In this document: in pieces, positions 6,570 through 14,877 of the stretch
Position numbering within the stretch: the stretch's first letter is position 1
How the letters are laid out: each line of letters begins with the position of its first letter
Origin: Candidatus Magasanikbacteria bacterium CG1_02_41_34
GTDB taxonomy: Bacteria > Patescibacteriota > Patescibacteriia > Magasanikbacterales > UBA922
Direction: 5' to 3'
Assembly (NCBI GenBank): GCA_001871445.1
Contig: MNVD01000031.1
Coordinates: 1 to 46,238, forward strand
DNA length: 46,238 nucleotides
Program-made: the position numbers and the translations under genes
Notes under the pieces: model-generated
What the model saw: the letters and a program-made list of their open reading frames with translations, nothing else
The model's database searches: none
Told to the model about the DNA's origin: nothing

Positions 6570-7118
6570 ATGACAGAGCCAACACTCTACACACAATATA
6601 AAACAACCGTTGTCCCAGCACTGAAAGTACAGTTTGGGTACAAAAATGTTATGGAAGTTCCACGTATTGAAAAAGTGGTACTCAATGTTGGCTATGGTCG
6701 ACATGTAAAAGATAAACAGTATATCGAACAAATAGAAAAGACGTTGACACAAATCACTGGACAAAAGCCAGTACACAACAAATCAAGAAAGGCTATTTCA
6801 AACTTTAAAATTAGAGAAGGCATGAACATCGGTGTATCTGTTACGTTGAGAGGTCGCGGGATGTACGAATTTTTAAATAAGCTCATCCATGTGACATTCC
6901 CTCGTGTACGAGATTTTCGTGGTATCAATCCAAAAAGCTTTGATCCACAAGGGAACTATGCTATTGGATTTAAAGAAAATATTGCATTTCCAGAAATTGG
7001 TGGTGATGCTATCGAGCGTATGCATGGACTCGAAGTTATCGTTACTACGACAGCGAGTAATAGAGCGGAAGGTTTTGCACTTTTGAAAGGACTTGGATTC
7101 CCATTTCGGGACAAATAA
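6570..7118 (+). CDS. rplE: Large ribosomal subunit protein L5
   Basis: L5 binds 5S rRNA and sits in the central protuberance, touching S13 and the P-site tRNA. Recognisable parts are the start MTEPTLYTQYKTTVVPAL, VPRIEKVVLNVGYG, the ITGQKPVHNKSRKAISNFKIREG stretch, and RVRDFRGINPKSFDPQGNYAIGF. The length of 182 residues is normal. The start lies in the TTATATATG context. Confidence 0.97.
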   Translation: MTEPTLYTQYKTTVVPALKVQFGYKNVMEVPRIEKVVLNVGYGRHVKDKQYIEQIEKTLTQITGQKPVHNKSRKAISNFKIREGMNIGVSVTLRGRGMYEFLNKLIHVTFPRVRDFRGINPKSFDPQGNYAIGFKENIAFPEIGGDAIERMHGLEVIVTTTASNRAEGFALLKGLGFPFRDK

Positions 7119-7127
7119 TATAGTGTT

Positions 7128-7313
7128 ATGGCAACAAAAGGACAAATAGCAAAATCAAAACGCATTCCAAAGTTTAGTACGAGACTCGTACGTCGATGTT
7201 GGAATTGTGGACGAAAGCGAGCTTTTATGAGAAAATTTGGGCTGTGCCGTATTTGTTTCCGGGAAATGGCAAATGATGGAAAACTTCCTGGTGTCCGTAA
7301 ATCAAGTTGGTAA
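7128..7313 (+). CDS. rpsN: Small ribosomal subunit protein S14, zinc type
   Basis: S14 belongs to the head of the small subunit. This is the short zinc-binding form of 61 residues, with cysteines at 24, 27, 40 and 43 in a CxxC-x12-CxxC arrangement, and the usual C-terminal [11 protein letters not shown]. The zinc form is common in Gram-positive bacteria and in the Candidate Phyla Radiation. Confidence 0.97.
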   Translation: MATKGQIAKSKRIPKFSTRLVRRCWNCGRKRAFMRKFGLCRICFREMANDGKLPGVRKSSW

Positions 7314-7325
7314 GAAGATTATTCT

Positions 7326-7715
7326 ATGATGACTGATCCAATCGCAGACATGCTCACACGTATCCGAAACGCTGCTTCTGCACGTAAGCGGACTACTGAG
7401 GTACCTTTGTCAAAGGTAAAAAGAGCACTCGCAGACATTCTCAAAAAAGAAGGCTATCTTCAGGATGTCTCAGAAGTAGATGGCAATCCACGTATGCTTA
7501 TCTTGACGCTTGCATATCAAGGAAAGCAGTCAAAGATTCAGTCTATTACTCGTGAGAGCAAGCCAGGACATCGTGTGTACCGAAAATCTGATGAGATACC
7601 TCGTGTTCTCAATGATTATGGTATTGCGATTGTCTCAACATCAAAAGGAATTATGACAAATAAGCAAGCACGAAAAGATGGTATTGGGGGAGAAGTGCTT
7701 TGCAGTATCTATTAA
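7326..7715 (+). CDS. rpsH: Small ribosomal subunit protein S8
   Basis: S8 binds the central domain of 16S rRNA. MTDPIADMLTRIRNA at the start is diagnostic, as is the C-terminal STSKGIMTNKQARKDGIGGEVLCSIY (written as the pieces STSKGIMTNKQAR and GIGGEVLCSIY). There are two adjacent ATG codons (7326 and 7329); the first fits the CTATG start context, but either is possible. It has 129 residues, normal for the family. Confidence 0.96.
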   Translation: MMTDPIADMLTRIRNAASARKRTTEVPLSKVKRALADILKKEGYLQDVSEVDGNPRMLILTLAYQGKQSKIQSITRESKPGHRVYRKSDEIPRVLNDYGIAIVSTSKGIMTNKQARKDGIGGEVLCSIY

Positions 7716-7718
7716 TGT

Positions 7719-8267
7719 ATGTCACGTATAGGAAAAAAGAAAATTCAGATTCCACAGGGAGTGACTGTCACTATCCTAGATGGTGTTGCAAAAGTACAAG
7801 GGCCAAAGGGCACACTTGAGCGTGTCATCAATCCTCTCGTCACCATCTCAGTAGCTGATAATACGGTGACTGTTGATGTTGAAAAAAAAGAAGACAAGAA
7901 AGAACGATCGTTGTGGGGAACTTTTGGTGCACATATCAATAACATGATTGAAGGTGTTACTACTGGATTTAAAAAACAACTCGAAGTAAATGGTGTGGGA
8001 TATAAAGTTGCGATGCAAGGAACTGACCTCAAACTTGATGTTGGATATTCTCATCCTGTTATTTATAAAATACCTCCTGTCGTAGAAGCAAGCGTAGAAA
8101 AAAATGTGATTACACTTGTTAGTGCTGATAAAGAAATGCTGGGAGCAACGGCAGCAGAGATCCGTGTTATTCGAAAACCAGAGCCGTACAAAGGCAAAGG
8201 AATCAAGTATATTGAAGAACAGATCAGACGAAAAGCAGGAAAAGCAGCCAAGTCGGCTGGCGCATAA
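7719..8267 (+). CDS. rplF: Large ribosomal subunit protein L6
   Basis: L6 lies near the factor-binding site of the large subunit. The start MSRIGKKKIQIP, the GPKGTLERVI strand, the GVTTGFKKQLEVNGVGYK segment and the C-terminal EIRVIRKPEPYKGKGIKYI followed by a Lys/Ala tail are all characteristic. Its 182 residues match the family. It begins 3 bases after the rpsH stop. Confidence 0.97.
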   Translation: MSRIGKKKIQIPQGVTVTILDGVAKVQGPKGTLERVINPLVTISVADNTVTVDVEKKEDKKERSLWGTFGAHINNMIEGVTTGFKKQLEVNGVGYKVAMQGTDLKLDVGYSHPVIYKIPPVVEASVEKNVITLVSADKEMLGATAAEIRVIRKPEPYKGKGIKYIEEQIRRKAGKAAKSAGA

Positions 8268-8289
8268 TGATACTAGATAGAAATTTTCT

Positions 8290-8664
8290 ATGAATACTAC
8301 ACATCAGACAAAAGAACAAATGCGAGACCGCAGACGTGCTCGTGTTCGAGCTCGTGTAATTGGAACCGCTGTGCGTCCACGACTTTCGGTATTTCGAAGT
8401 CTTCGTGGTATGTATGTCCAGCTTATTGACGATAGCACAGGAGTAACTCTTGTGAATGTTCATAGTAAAAATGAAGGAAAAAATATTGATGCTGGTGAGC
8501 GAACAGGCAAAGAAGCTGTTGCATACGGACTTGGAAAAATTCTTGCAGAAAAAGCTACAAAAGCAAACATTAGTACGGTCGTTTTTGATCGTGGTGGGTA
8601 TGCATACCATGGTCGCGTGAAGGCTGTTGCGGATGGTGCGCGAGACGGTGGTTTGATATTCTAA
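8290..8664 (+). CDS. rplR: Large ribosomal subunit protein L18
   Basis: L18 binds 5S rRNA together with L5. The Arg-rich beginning (RDRRRARVRARVIGT), PRLSVFRSLRGMYVQLIDD and the C-terminal FDRGGYAYHGRVKAVADGAR identify it. It has 124 residues. A short perfect palindrome, ATAGAA-ATT-TTCTAT, lies just before the ATG and touches it, so the start may be partly folded in the mRNA. Confidence 0.96.
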   Translation: MNTTHQTKEQMRDRRRARVRARVIGTAVRPRLSVFRSLRGMYVQLIDDSTGVTLVNVHSKNEGKNIDAGERTGKEAVAYGLGKILAEKATKANISTVVFDRGGYAYHGRVKAVADGARDGGLIF

Positions 8665-8676
8665 TTTCGATCTCAT

Positions 8677-9234
8677 ATGTCACAACCAGAAGGAAAACGA
8701 AAACGAGGCCCACGAGCCCCAAAAGAAAAACCAGAGTTTGACCAACAAATTGTTGATCTTGCTCGTGTTACTCGTGTGACAAAAGGTGGAAAACAAATGA
8801 GTTTCCGCTGCTGTGTTCTCATTGGTGATCGAAAAGGCCGTGTGGGATATGGTATCCAAAAAGGAAAAGATGTACAGATCGCTGTTGAAAAAGCAGTACG
8901 ACAAGCAAAAAAACGAATGATTTTGATTCCTCTCATCAAAGAAACGTTGCCACATGCTGTTCATGCAAAGTTTAAAGCAGCTAAGGTGTTGTTGAAACCA
9001 GCACCAAAAGGATCTGGTATTATTGCTGGTTCAGTTATCCGAACAGTTCTCGAGATGGCAGGTGTACCAAATGCTTCATCAAAAATGCTTGGAAAGACCA
9101 ACAACAAAATTAACAATATCAAAGCAACATTTGATGCACTCCAATCGTTTCAGACAAAAGCACCAAAGCTAAAAAAGGCAATTGTGTTACCTTTGGTAGA
9201 AGTAAGTGATGGTGAATCAAAGCAAACATCATAA
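8677..9234 (+). CDS. rpsE: Small ribosomal subunit protein S5
   Basis: S5 helps maintain decoding accuracy and mRNA unwinding at the entry channel. Seen are VTRVTKGGKQMSFRCCVLIGD, GRVGYGIQKGKDVQIAVEKAV, LKPAPKGSGIIAGSVIRTVLEMAG. It has 185 residues. In most bacteria rpmD (L30) follows rpsE; here rplO starts five bases after the rpsE stop, with no room for it. Confidence 0.97.
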   Translation: MSQPEGKRKRGPRAPKEKPEFDQQIVDLARVTRVTKGGKQMSFRCCVLIGDRKGRVGYGIQKGKDVQIAVEKAVRQAKKRMILIPLIKETLPHAVHAKFKAAKVLLKPAPKGSGIIAGSVIRTVLEMAGVPNASSKMLGKTNNKINNIKATFDALQSFQTKAPKLKKAIVLPLVEVSDGESKQTS

Positions 9235-9238
9235 TTAT

Positions 9239-9685
9239 ATGGCAATAGGCGCTCACACAATTTCAAATACTCCAGGCTCTCATCACCGACAGAAGAAGCG
9301 TGTTGGGCGTGGAAATGGATCACAAAAAGGAACTTACTCAAGCCGAGGAATGAAAGGACAACGTTCTCGTTCTGGAGGAAAGAGTAGTCTCAAACTGCAT
9401 GGAGCAAAGCAATCCATCATGAAAGTTCCAAAACTTCGTGGATTCAAAAGTATGCATCCAAAAGCACAGGCCGTTACATTGGCAACACTTGAACGTGTCG
9501 CTAAAGAAGGTGTAACATTGACTCCTACGTTTTTGAAAAACAAAAGCGTTATTAAGAATATTTCTCATCCTGTAAAGATTGTTGCTGGTGGTGAATTGAA
9601 GAAAAAAGTCACTTTGTATGGTTGTGTTGCAACAAAAATAGCAACTGCAGCAATTGAAAAAGCAGGTGGCACACTCAGTTTCTAA
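9239..9685 (+). CDS. rplO: Large ribosomal subunit protein L15
   Basis: L15 is a late-assembly protein with a long extended N-terminal arm. The ATG at 9239 is used; codons before it lie inside rpsE. The Gly/Arg/Lys-rich arm includes RVGRGNGSQKGTYSSRG, then GQRSRSGG, and the globular part ends with KKVTLYGCVATKIATAAIEKAGG. It has 148 residues. It is the last ribosomal-protein gene of the cluster. Confidence 0.96.
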   Translation: MAIGAHTISNTPGSHHRQKKRVGRGNGSQKGTYSSRGMKGQRSRSGGKSSLKLHGAKQSIMKVPKLRGFKSMHPKAQAVTLATLERVAKEGVTLTPTFLKNKSVIKNISHPVKIVAGGELKKKVTLYGCVATKIATAAIEKAGGTLSF

Positions 9686-9699
9686 ATATACTCAGTTTC

Positions 9700-9728
9700 T
9701 TGGCATTTCGAATGTGCTATGGTATATC
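9700..9728 (+). promoter_or_regulatory. Possible promoter for secY
   Basis: TTGGCA (9700-9705), 17 bases, TATATC (9723-9728). The match is moderate. It lies in the 116-base gap between rplO and secY, about 70 bases before secY, and is followed by a small hairpin (CGTTC/GAACG). The sequence ACTCAGTTTCT occurs twice nearby (9672-9682 and 9690-9700). Read-through from rplO is also possible. Confidence 0.4.
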
Positions 9729-9801
9729 GTTCTGTGAGGAACGAATATGCATGTATAAGAGAACTGAGATCACTTAGTTAACTACATACACTCAGTATAT
9801 T

Positions 9802-11082
9802 ATGTTAGAAACACTTCGTCGCATTTGGAACATCAAAAGTTTACGCCAAAACATATTGTTTGTTCTTGGCATGCTTGTTATTTTTCGTGCTGCTGCACAT
9901 ATCCCTATTCCTGGCGTTGATATTGAAGCGTTGCGTAGTTTTCTTTCAGGCAATCAAATTTTGGGACTTTTGAATATATTTTCTGGTGGTACTATTGAAA
10001 ACTTTTCTATTGTTATGCTTGGTGTCGGACCGTATATTACGGCCTCTATTATTTTCCAAGTGTTGACCATGGCAATTCCTCAACTCGAAGAGCTCCAAAA
10101 AGAAGGGGAGTCTGGTCAGCGAAAGATCAACATGTATACACGTCTCGCAACGATTCCACTTGCGATTCTTCAAGCTTTTGCCCTTTTGAGACTGCTTGGG
10201 TCTACTGCAAGTCAGGCTGGAGGCAATATTCTTGGAGCAGCGTCTCCGTTTCAATGGATATCGATGATTACTGCTGTTACTGCAGGTACTATTTTTCTTA
10301 TGTGGATTGGTGAGCTTATCACTGAAAAAAATATTGGAAATGGTATTTCTATTCTTATCTTTTCTGGAATTGTTTCTGGGCTTCCAACCACATTTCAGAA
10401 TATTATTGTAAATTATAATCCGGCTGATTTGCCAACATACATAATGTTTCTTGCTGTTGCTATTGTGACTATTGTGGGTGTTGTGTATATTACTGAAGGA
10501 CAACGCAATATTCCTATTACCTATGCACGACAGGTGCGTGGGCGAGCTGCTGCTGGTATGAAAAATCATTTGCCGCTTCGTTTGAATATGGCGGGAGTTA
10601 TTCCGATCATCTTTGCCGTGTCTGTAGTTTTGTTTCCTCCAATGATCTCACAATTTTTTGCGAATAATCCTGGTACTGGTGGAGTAATTGCTCGTGCTAT
10701 TATTACTTTTTTCAATAATCAAGCATATTACGGTTTGCTATATTTCATTCTCGTATTTGGCTTTACATACTTTTATACTGCAATTATCTTTCGACCAGAT
10801 AAAATGGCTGAAAATTTGCAAAGACAAGGTGCGTTTATTGCTAATGTTCGACCAGGAAAACAGACAGAAGAATATCTTGGTAAAGTCATGAATCGTCTTG
10901 TATTCAGTGGTGCACTTTTCCTCGCTCTTATTGCGGTGTTACCTCTCATTGTACAGGCTTTCACACATTCTCAAGTATTGGCCGTTGGAGGTGTCAGTCT
11001 TCTTATCGTGGTCAGTGTCGCAATTGAAATGGCAAAGCAAGTACAAGCACAGCTGACGATGCATGAATATGATAGAGTGTAG
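9802..11082 (+). CDS. secY: Protein translocase subunit SecY
   Basis: SecY is the channel subunit of the Sec translocon in the cytoplasmic membrane. The start gives MLETLRRIWNIKSLRQNILF; the first membrane helix is followed by the plug region (IPIPGVDIEAL), and GVGPYITASIIFQ, GNGISILIF, and the loop with the functionally important cytoplasmic arginine (PLRLNMAGVIPIIFA follows) are present. Ten hydrophobic helices can be counted. Its 426 residues are standard. A terminator follows at 11105. Confidence 0.97.
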   Translation: MLETLRRIWNIKSLRQNILFVLGMLVIFRAAAHIPIPGVDIEALRSFLSGNQILGLLNIFSGGTIENFSIVMLGVGPYITASIIFQVLTMAIPQLEELQKEGESGQRKINMYTRLATIPLAILQAFALLRLLGSTASQAGGNILGAASPFQWISMITAVTAGTIFLMWIGELITEKNIGNGISILIFSGIVSGLPTTFQNIIVNYNPADLPTYIMFLAVAIVTIVGVVYITEGQRNIPITYARQVRGRAAAGMKNHLPLRLNMAGVIPIIFAVSVVLFPPMISQFFANNPGTGGVIARAIITFFNNQAYYGLLYFILVFGFTYFYTAIIFRPDKMAENLQRQGAFIANVRPGKQTEEYLGKVMNRLVFSGALFLALIAVLPLIVQAFTHSQVLAVGGVSLLIVVSVAIEMAKQVQAQLTMHEYDRV

Positions 11083-11104
11083 TGTCAAAAACAATAAATA
11101 ATAT

Positions 11105-11134
11105 ACAAAACCTCCGTGATGGGGTTTTGTTATT
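11105..11134 (+). terminator. Terminator after secY
   Basis: ACAAAACC (11105-11112) pairs with GGTTTTGT (11123-11130), followed by TATTT. It is a modest but clean intrinsic terminator 22 bases after the secY stop. Confidence 0.6.
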
Positions 11135-11195
11135 TCATGTGTGCGAACGCTGTGTATCTTGATTATTTCGTCCAACCACGCTACACTGTCTTTAT

Positions 11196-11201
11196 TATAA
11201 T
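11196..11201 (+). promoter_or_regulatory. -10 box giving a near-leaderless transcript
   Basis: TATAAT at 11196-11201 ends 8 bases before the ATG at 11210, so transcription should begin within a base or two of the start codon. No good -35 box is seen at the usual distance. Confidence 0.45.
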
Positions 11202-11209
11202 ACACATGT

Positions 11210-11500
11210 ATGGGATTTTTTGAGTACTTTTTTGGAAGCAATACCGCATATTCTTCGGATATGAAATCACTTTCGAGAGAACAGATACGTCTCTACGTGT
11301 CTCAGTCTCGTGTACGTACACTAAATAGTCGTGAAGAAGAGGCTATTGAACATGCCCTCGATACCGCGCGTCAAAATGGAAATATTTCTTTGAGAAAAAT
11401 AGACAAAACACTCCAGTCTTTGGTATCAAAAAAAATAATTAGTATCAATGATAAAAATGGTTTGATGACCATGTTTACACAGTATTTTGAATTGACGTAA
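11210..11500 (+). CDS. Small protein of unknown function
   Basis: A 96-residue protein I do not recognise. It begins MGFFEYFFGSNTAYSS and is then mostly charged and helical, with SREQIRLYVSQSRVRTLNSREEEAIEHAL and a C-terminal KKIISINDKNGLMTMFTQYF. There is no signal peptide or membrane segment. It is first in a short unit with adk, 3 bases downstream, and has its own -10 box 8 bases before the ATG. Its base composition matches its neighbours, so it looks like a native lineage-specific gene. No function is proposed. Confidence 0.7.
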   Translation: MGFFEYFFGSNTAYSSDMKSLSREQIRLYVSQSRVRTLNSREEEAIEHALDTARQNGNISLRKIDKTLQSLVSKKIISINDKNGLMTMFTQYFELT

Positions 11501-11503
11501 GAT

Positions 11504-12091
11504 ATGAAAAAAATTATTATTCTCCTCGGTATCCCTGGTAGTGGAAAAGGAACGCAAGCCATGCGTCTTGTGGAACACTACGGATATGAACATATTTCGA
11601 CAGGAGATCTTCTCCGTGGATTGCAAGGAAGAAAAGATCTTGATCAGGAATTGCAAGAAGCCGTAGACACCATGCTCGAAGGAAAACTCGTGAAAGATGA
11701 TGTTGTATATCGCCTTGGTTTTGATGCTATTCGTGATGCACTTGATGCAGGCAGGGGAGTTGTGCTGGATGGTGTTGTCCGCAATCTTGCACAAGCCGAG
11801 CGGTATCAAACATTTTTTGAAGAACTGGGCTTATCAGATGATGTTCAAGTGATAGAAATTGCACTCGATGATAAGGAGAGTTTTGATCGACTCAAAGCGC
11901 GCATTGCCAGTGGGTATCAATCACGACCTGACGATACTGAGGAGATTCTTCGTGAACGTATCAAAGTACAGGGCAATGAAGCACTTGAGCCTATCAAAGC
12001 ATTTTATAACAAGCACGATCTTCTCGCTGTCGTGGATGGGCGACAATCAATGGATGCTGTGCATGAAGCTATTCTGCGGATTTTTTTATAA
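11504..12091 (+). CDS. adk: Adenylate kinase
   Basis: It interconverts ATP + AMP and two ADP in the cytoplasm. The P-loop is at residues 9-17 (GIPGSGKGT), followed by HISTGDLLR, where the family binds AMP, and VVLDGVVRNLAQAE in place of the common DGFPRTLAQA. The C-terminal SRPDDTEEILRERI is typical. It has 195 residues and only a short LID segment between the ARIASGYQ and SRPDDTE parts, without zinc cysteines. Map follows in the usual spc-operon order, but here behind a terminator and a separate promoter. Confidence 0.93.
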   Translation: MKKIIILLGIPGSGKGTQAMRLVEHYGYEHISTGDLLRGLQGRKDLDQELQEAVDTMLEGKLVKDDVVYRLGFDAIRDALDAGRGVVLDGVVRNLAQAERYQTFFEELGLSDDVQVIEIALDDKESFDRLKARIASGYQSRPDDTEEILRERIKVQGNEALEPIKAFYNKHDLLAVVDGRQSMDAVHEAILRIFL

Positions 12092-12102
12092 TAAGAATAT
12101 AT

Positions 12103-12180
12103 AAAAAAACGACCGCCCTGGAGTCCAACATTAGGTGTACACCTAACAGTTTCGTCTCAACAGGAGTGGTCGTTTTTTTT
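12103..12180. terminator. Large bidirectional terminator-like hairpin with an internal perfect palindrome
   Basis: AAAAAAACGACC (12103-12114) pairs with GGTCGTTTTTTT (12168-12179), with A-run and T-run ends that would terminate both ways. Inside, CCTG (12117-12120) pairs with CAGG (12161-12164), and the apex contains the perfect 16-base palindrome TTAGGTGTACACCTAA (12131-12146). This is much more elaborate than a usual terminator. Just after it lie GCC-TTTC-GGC and a perfect 14-base palindrome, ATTCTCTAGAGAAT (12192-12205). Confidence 0.65.
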
Positions 12181-12295
12181 GCCTTTCGGCAATTCTCTAG
12201 AGAATATGTAGCAATGCACCAATGTGCATCTCTACAGAGCTTGCATATTATATATGCATATTGCAGAATTGTCTATGTAGAGCTATGTGGACATC

Positions 12296-12323
12296 TTGAT
12301 TTTTCCACTATGTGTGTTAGACT
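12296..12323 (+). promoter_or_regulatory. Promoter for map
   Basis: TTGATT (12296-12301), 16 bases, TAGACT (12318-12323). The predicted start is about 14 bases before the map ATG. The upstream 12206-12295 holds only A+T-rich small inverted repeats (for example ATGCAC/GTGCAT and TGCATA/TATGCA). Confidence 0.45.
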
Positions 12324-12343
12324 AACGACATAAACGATATCCT

Positions 12344-13153
12344 ATGGCATATATAAAAATACAAATAGAACAAGATGCAATTCTCAAAGGAGGACTCCTG
12401 TTGGGCGAAATTTTAGAAGATCTTGGAAACATGGTGCAGCCAGGCATGACAACCCTCGAAATCGATTTGGAAGCAGAACGACGCATTCTCGCTGTCGGAG
12501 GTATTCCCGCATTCAAGGGTTATGCTCCATCTGGCCACAGTCCCTTTCCTGGGACTATTTGTGCGTGTATCAATGATGAAATTGTTCATGGTATTCCGTC
12601 AAAGCATGTACTTATCGAAGGACAAATTTTGAGTATTGATATTGGGATGCAATATCCAGCAAACAGCGGTCTTGGACAAGGTGGCAATGGATTTTTTACT
12701 GATACTGCGATTACCGTACCTGTCGGGGAGATTAATAGCCAAGCACGTCAGCTCATTTCTGTAACAAAAAAATCACTTGATAAAGCTATTGCTGTAGCAA
12801 CCAATGGTACTTCTGTTGCCGAAATTGGTCGTGTCATAGAACGATATATTGAGCCACAGGGCTATGGCATCGTGAGAGACCTTGTTGGACACGGGGTCGG
12901 GCATGAGGTGCATGAAGAACCTGCTGTACCAAATTATTATGAATCATATTTGGAAAAAACCATATTACAACCAGGGGTTGTTATTGCTATTGAGCCAATG
13001 ATTACTGTGGGGGATTATCGAACAGATGTCCTTGATGATGGATGGACAATTGTGACAGATGATGGGAGTTTGTCAGCACATTTTGAGCATACAATTATTA
13101 TTACCGCAGAGGGTGAACCTGTGATCGCAACAAAACGTCCGTCAGAGAAATAA
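12344..13153 (+). CDS. map: Methionine aminopeptidase, type I
   Basis: It removes the initiator methionine from new proteins, using two metal ions. By alignment with the E. coli enzyme the metal ligands are all present: Asp99, Asp120, His183, Glu217 and Glu248, plus the active-site histidines His82 (VHG) and His190 in GHGVGHEVHEEP. The spacing between the two aspartates (21 instead of 11) shows a roughly ten-residue Gly-rich insertion, NSGLGQGGNG. The length of 269 residues is normal. It follows adk as in many spc operons. Confidence 0.96.
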   Translation: MAYIKIQIEQDAILKGGLLLGEILEDLGNMVQPGMTTLEIDLEAERRILAVGGIPAFKGYAPSGHSPFPGTICACINDEIVHGIPSKHVLIEGQILSIDIGMQYPANSGLGQGGNGFFTDTAITVPVGEINSQARQLISVTKKSLDKAIAVATNGTSVAEIGRVIERYIEPQGYGIVRDLVGHGVGHEVHEEPAVPNYYESYLEKTILQPGVVIAIEPMITVGDYRTDVLDDGWTIVTDDGSLSAHFEHTIIITAEGEPVIATKRPSEK

Positions 13154-13154
13154 T

Positions 13155-14870
13155 ATGAGTGTGACGTTTTTTTCCTCAACTTTTTTTTCAGCATTGCATC
13201 GAGTATTTATTACTGCAATGCTGTTTTTTATTGTCTTGATTTTTCCACAGAGTGTACACGCACAAACTGATGAATTCCCTATATCCTTGCAAGGCGTGTC
13301 GGAGTCATCTGTTTCTCCTGAGCTTTTTGCCTGTGTGAATGTCGCAAATGATCGATATATGCGTGATGTTTTTATTCGTTACTCAGATTGGCTTGCAGAG
13401 GCAACACAGTGTTATAAGACATACAATGAGATAACGTTGTTGCCTGAATTTTTACAGACATATGATTTTTCTATGGCGTCATCAGATTTTGCTCTTGAAA
13501 ATTGTAATGCCGATGTGCAACGCGGACAATATGGACGTATTACGACCTGTCTCTGGACATCAGGAAACAGTACTGAACAATGTTATGCTGCAGAAAAAAA
13601 TACAACAATACAGTTATTGAGCACCTGTTATCGAGAACAGATACCTGAAGACAGTATTTGGCAATTGTCTTTCATGCAGAAAGAAATTCAACACATACTT
13701 GGAGATGCTGATTACAATACTCTTTCCATGCAGACAAAATATATCCTTGATGCATGTTTGAAAAAGACGTTGGCAGGAGAAAAAAATGATACCATCGATA
13801 CGAAAAAACAGGAGGCTGTCGCCGCGTGCTATGCCGATGTTGGATTGAATACTATTGCTACATTTTTTACGACCTCAAAAGTTGTTGTGGACTGTGCTGT
13901 CGAAGCGGCGCAAGGTCGAGGTCTGACTGATATCAAAACACTGATCACATCACGAACAACAGAAGATGAATCGTATATAGAACAGTGTGTGATCAAAAAA
14001 ACTGCTCCTGTTATATTGGGGATAGCAGCGGTAAATATCCCTTTTGTGGCAGGGTTTGCACAGGTGCTCCTGTATCTTCAATTTTTGATTACGCAACCAC
14101 TCCTGCTACTCCGAGGCTCTCGAAGTAGTTGGGGGCATGTTCTTGATGCTGTGACTGGAGATCCTATCGATCTGTCGGCAGTACGGCTTATTGATGAAGG
14201 AAAAAATCATATTTTACGCAGTATTGTAACTAATAAAAATGGTGAGTATTTCTTTCTTCCACCACTTGGCACCTACCGTGTCGAAGCAAGTAAACAAGGC
14301 TATGCTTTTCCTTCCACGCTGTTGAAAGATACCACGCAGTATTACTTTGGTCATACGTTTACCGTGGATTCCAAAGGAGATGTGGTTGATAAACATATTC
14401 CACTAGATCCTGCGGTTGAGGCTGTTTCTATCCGAGCATTTGTATATAGAAAATGGCGCTATCGCATTGCGACAGGTCTTTCGTTTATCGGACCATCATC
14501 ATCTTTTGTATTTTTATTTTTTGTCCCAAAGTGGTGGGTTGTTCTGTTGCTTTTTGTGCACATTGTCCTCTTTTTTGTGTTCCGTCGATTGTCCTCACAA
14601 CCGAAAGTAAAACAGTTTGGAATAGTGAAAGGTGTAGATAATAAACCTATGTCTGGCGTAAAGGTTTTCTTGTTCAATGGACCGTACAAAAAATTGTTGC
14701 ATTACTATGTCACTGATATTTTTGGTCGATATTATTTTCCTCAAGTCGTTGGTTCCTTTTTGGTACGTTTTGAAAAAAAAGGTATGACTTCTGTGAGTGA
14801 AGAAATAGAGATAGCTCCTGATGACAAAGTGAAAACATTGAATATTGATGTTATATTACAAAAATCATAA
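13155..14870 (+). CDS. Secreted ten-cysteine membrane protein with two carboxypeptidase-regulatory-like domains
   Basis: A 571-residue envelope protein I cannot name. Residues 18-34 form a hydrophobic signal with a likely cleavage after SVHA (residue 36). Residues 37-283 contain ten cysteines (60, 86, 117, 132, 143, 158, 201, 225, 247, 278), several followed by Tyr, suggesting up to five disulfides outside the cell. Hydrophobic segments at about 285-318 and 441-477 are each long enough for a membrane hairpin. After each comes a beta-sandwich-like domain of the carboxypeptidase-regulatory type: 327-415 (GHVLDAVTGDPI, TNKNGEYFFLPPLGTYRVEA) and 488-571 (GIVKGVDNKPMSGVKV, TDIFGRYYFPQ). It starts one base after the map stop. 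Role in cell-surface structure is an inference. Confidence 0.75.
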   Translation: MSVTFFSSTFFSALHRVFITAMLFFIVLIFPQSVHAQTDEFPISLQGVSESSVSPELFACVNVANDRYMRDVFIRYSDWLAEATQCYKTYNEITLLPEFLQTYDFSMASSDFALENCNADVQRGQYGRITTCLWTSGNSTEQCYAAEKNTTIQLLSTCYREQIPEDSIWQLSFMQKEIQHILGDADYNTLSMQTKYILDACLKKTLAGEKNDTIDTKKQEAVAACYADVGLNTIATFFTTSKVVVDCAVEAAQGRGLTDIKTLITSRTTEDESYIEQCVIKKTAPVILGIAAVNIPFVAGFAQVLLYLQFLITQPLLLLRGSRSSWGHVLDAVTGDPIDLSAVRLIDEGKNHILRSIVTNKNGEYFFLPPLGTYRVEASKQGYAFPSTLLKDTTQYYFGHTFTVDSKGDVVDKHIPLDPAVEAVSIRAFVYRKWRYRIATGLSFIGPSSSFVFLFFVPKWWVVLLLFVHIVLFFVFRRLSSQPKVKQFGIVKGVDNKPMSGVKVFLFNGPYKKLLHYYVTDIFGRYYFPQVVGSFLVRFEKKGMTSVSEEIEIAPDDKVKTLNIDVILQKS

Positions 14871-14877
14871 ATATACT

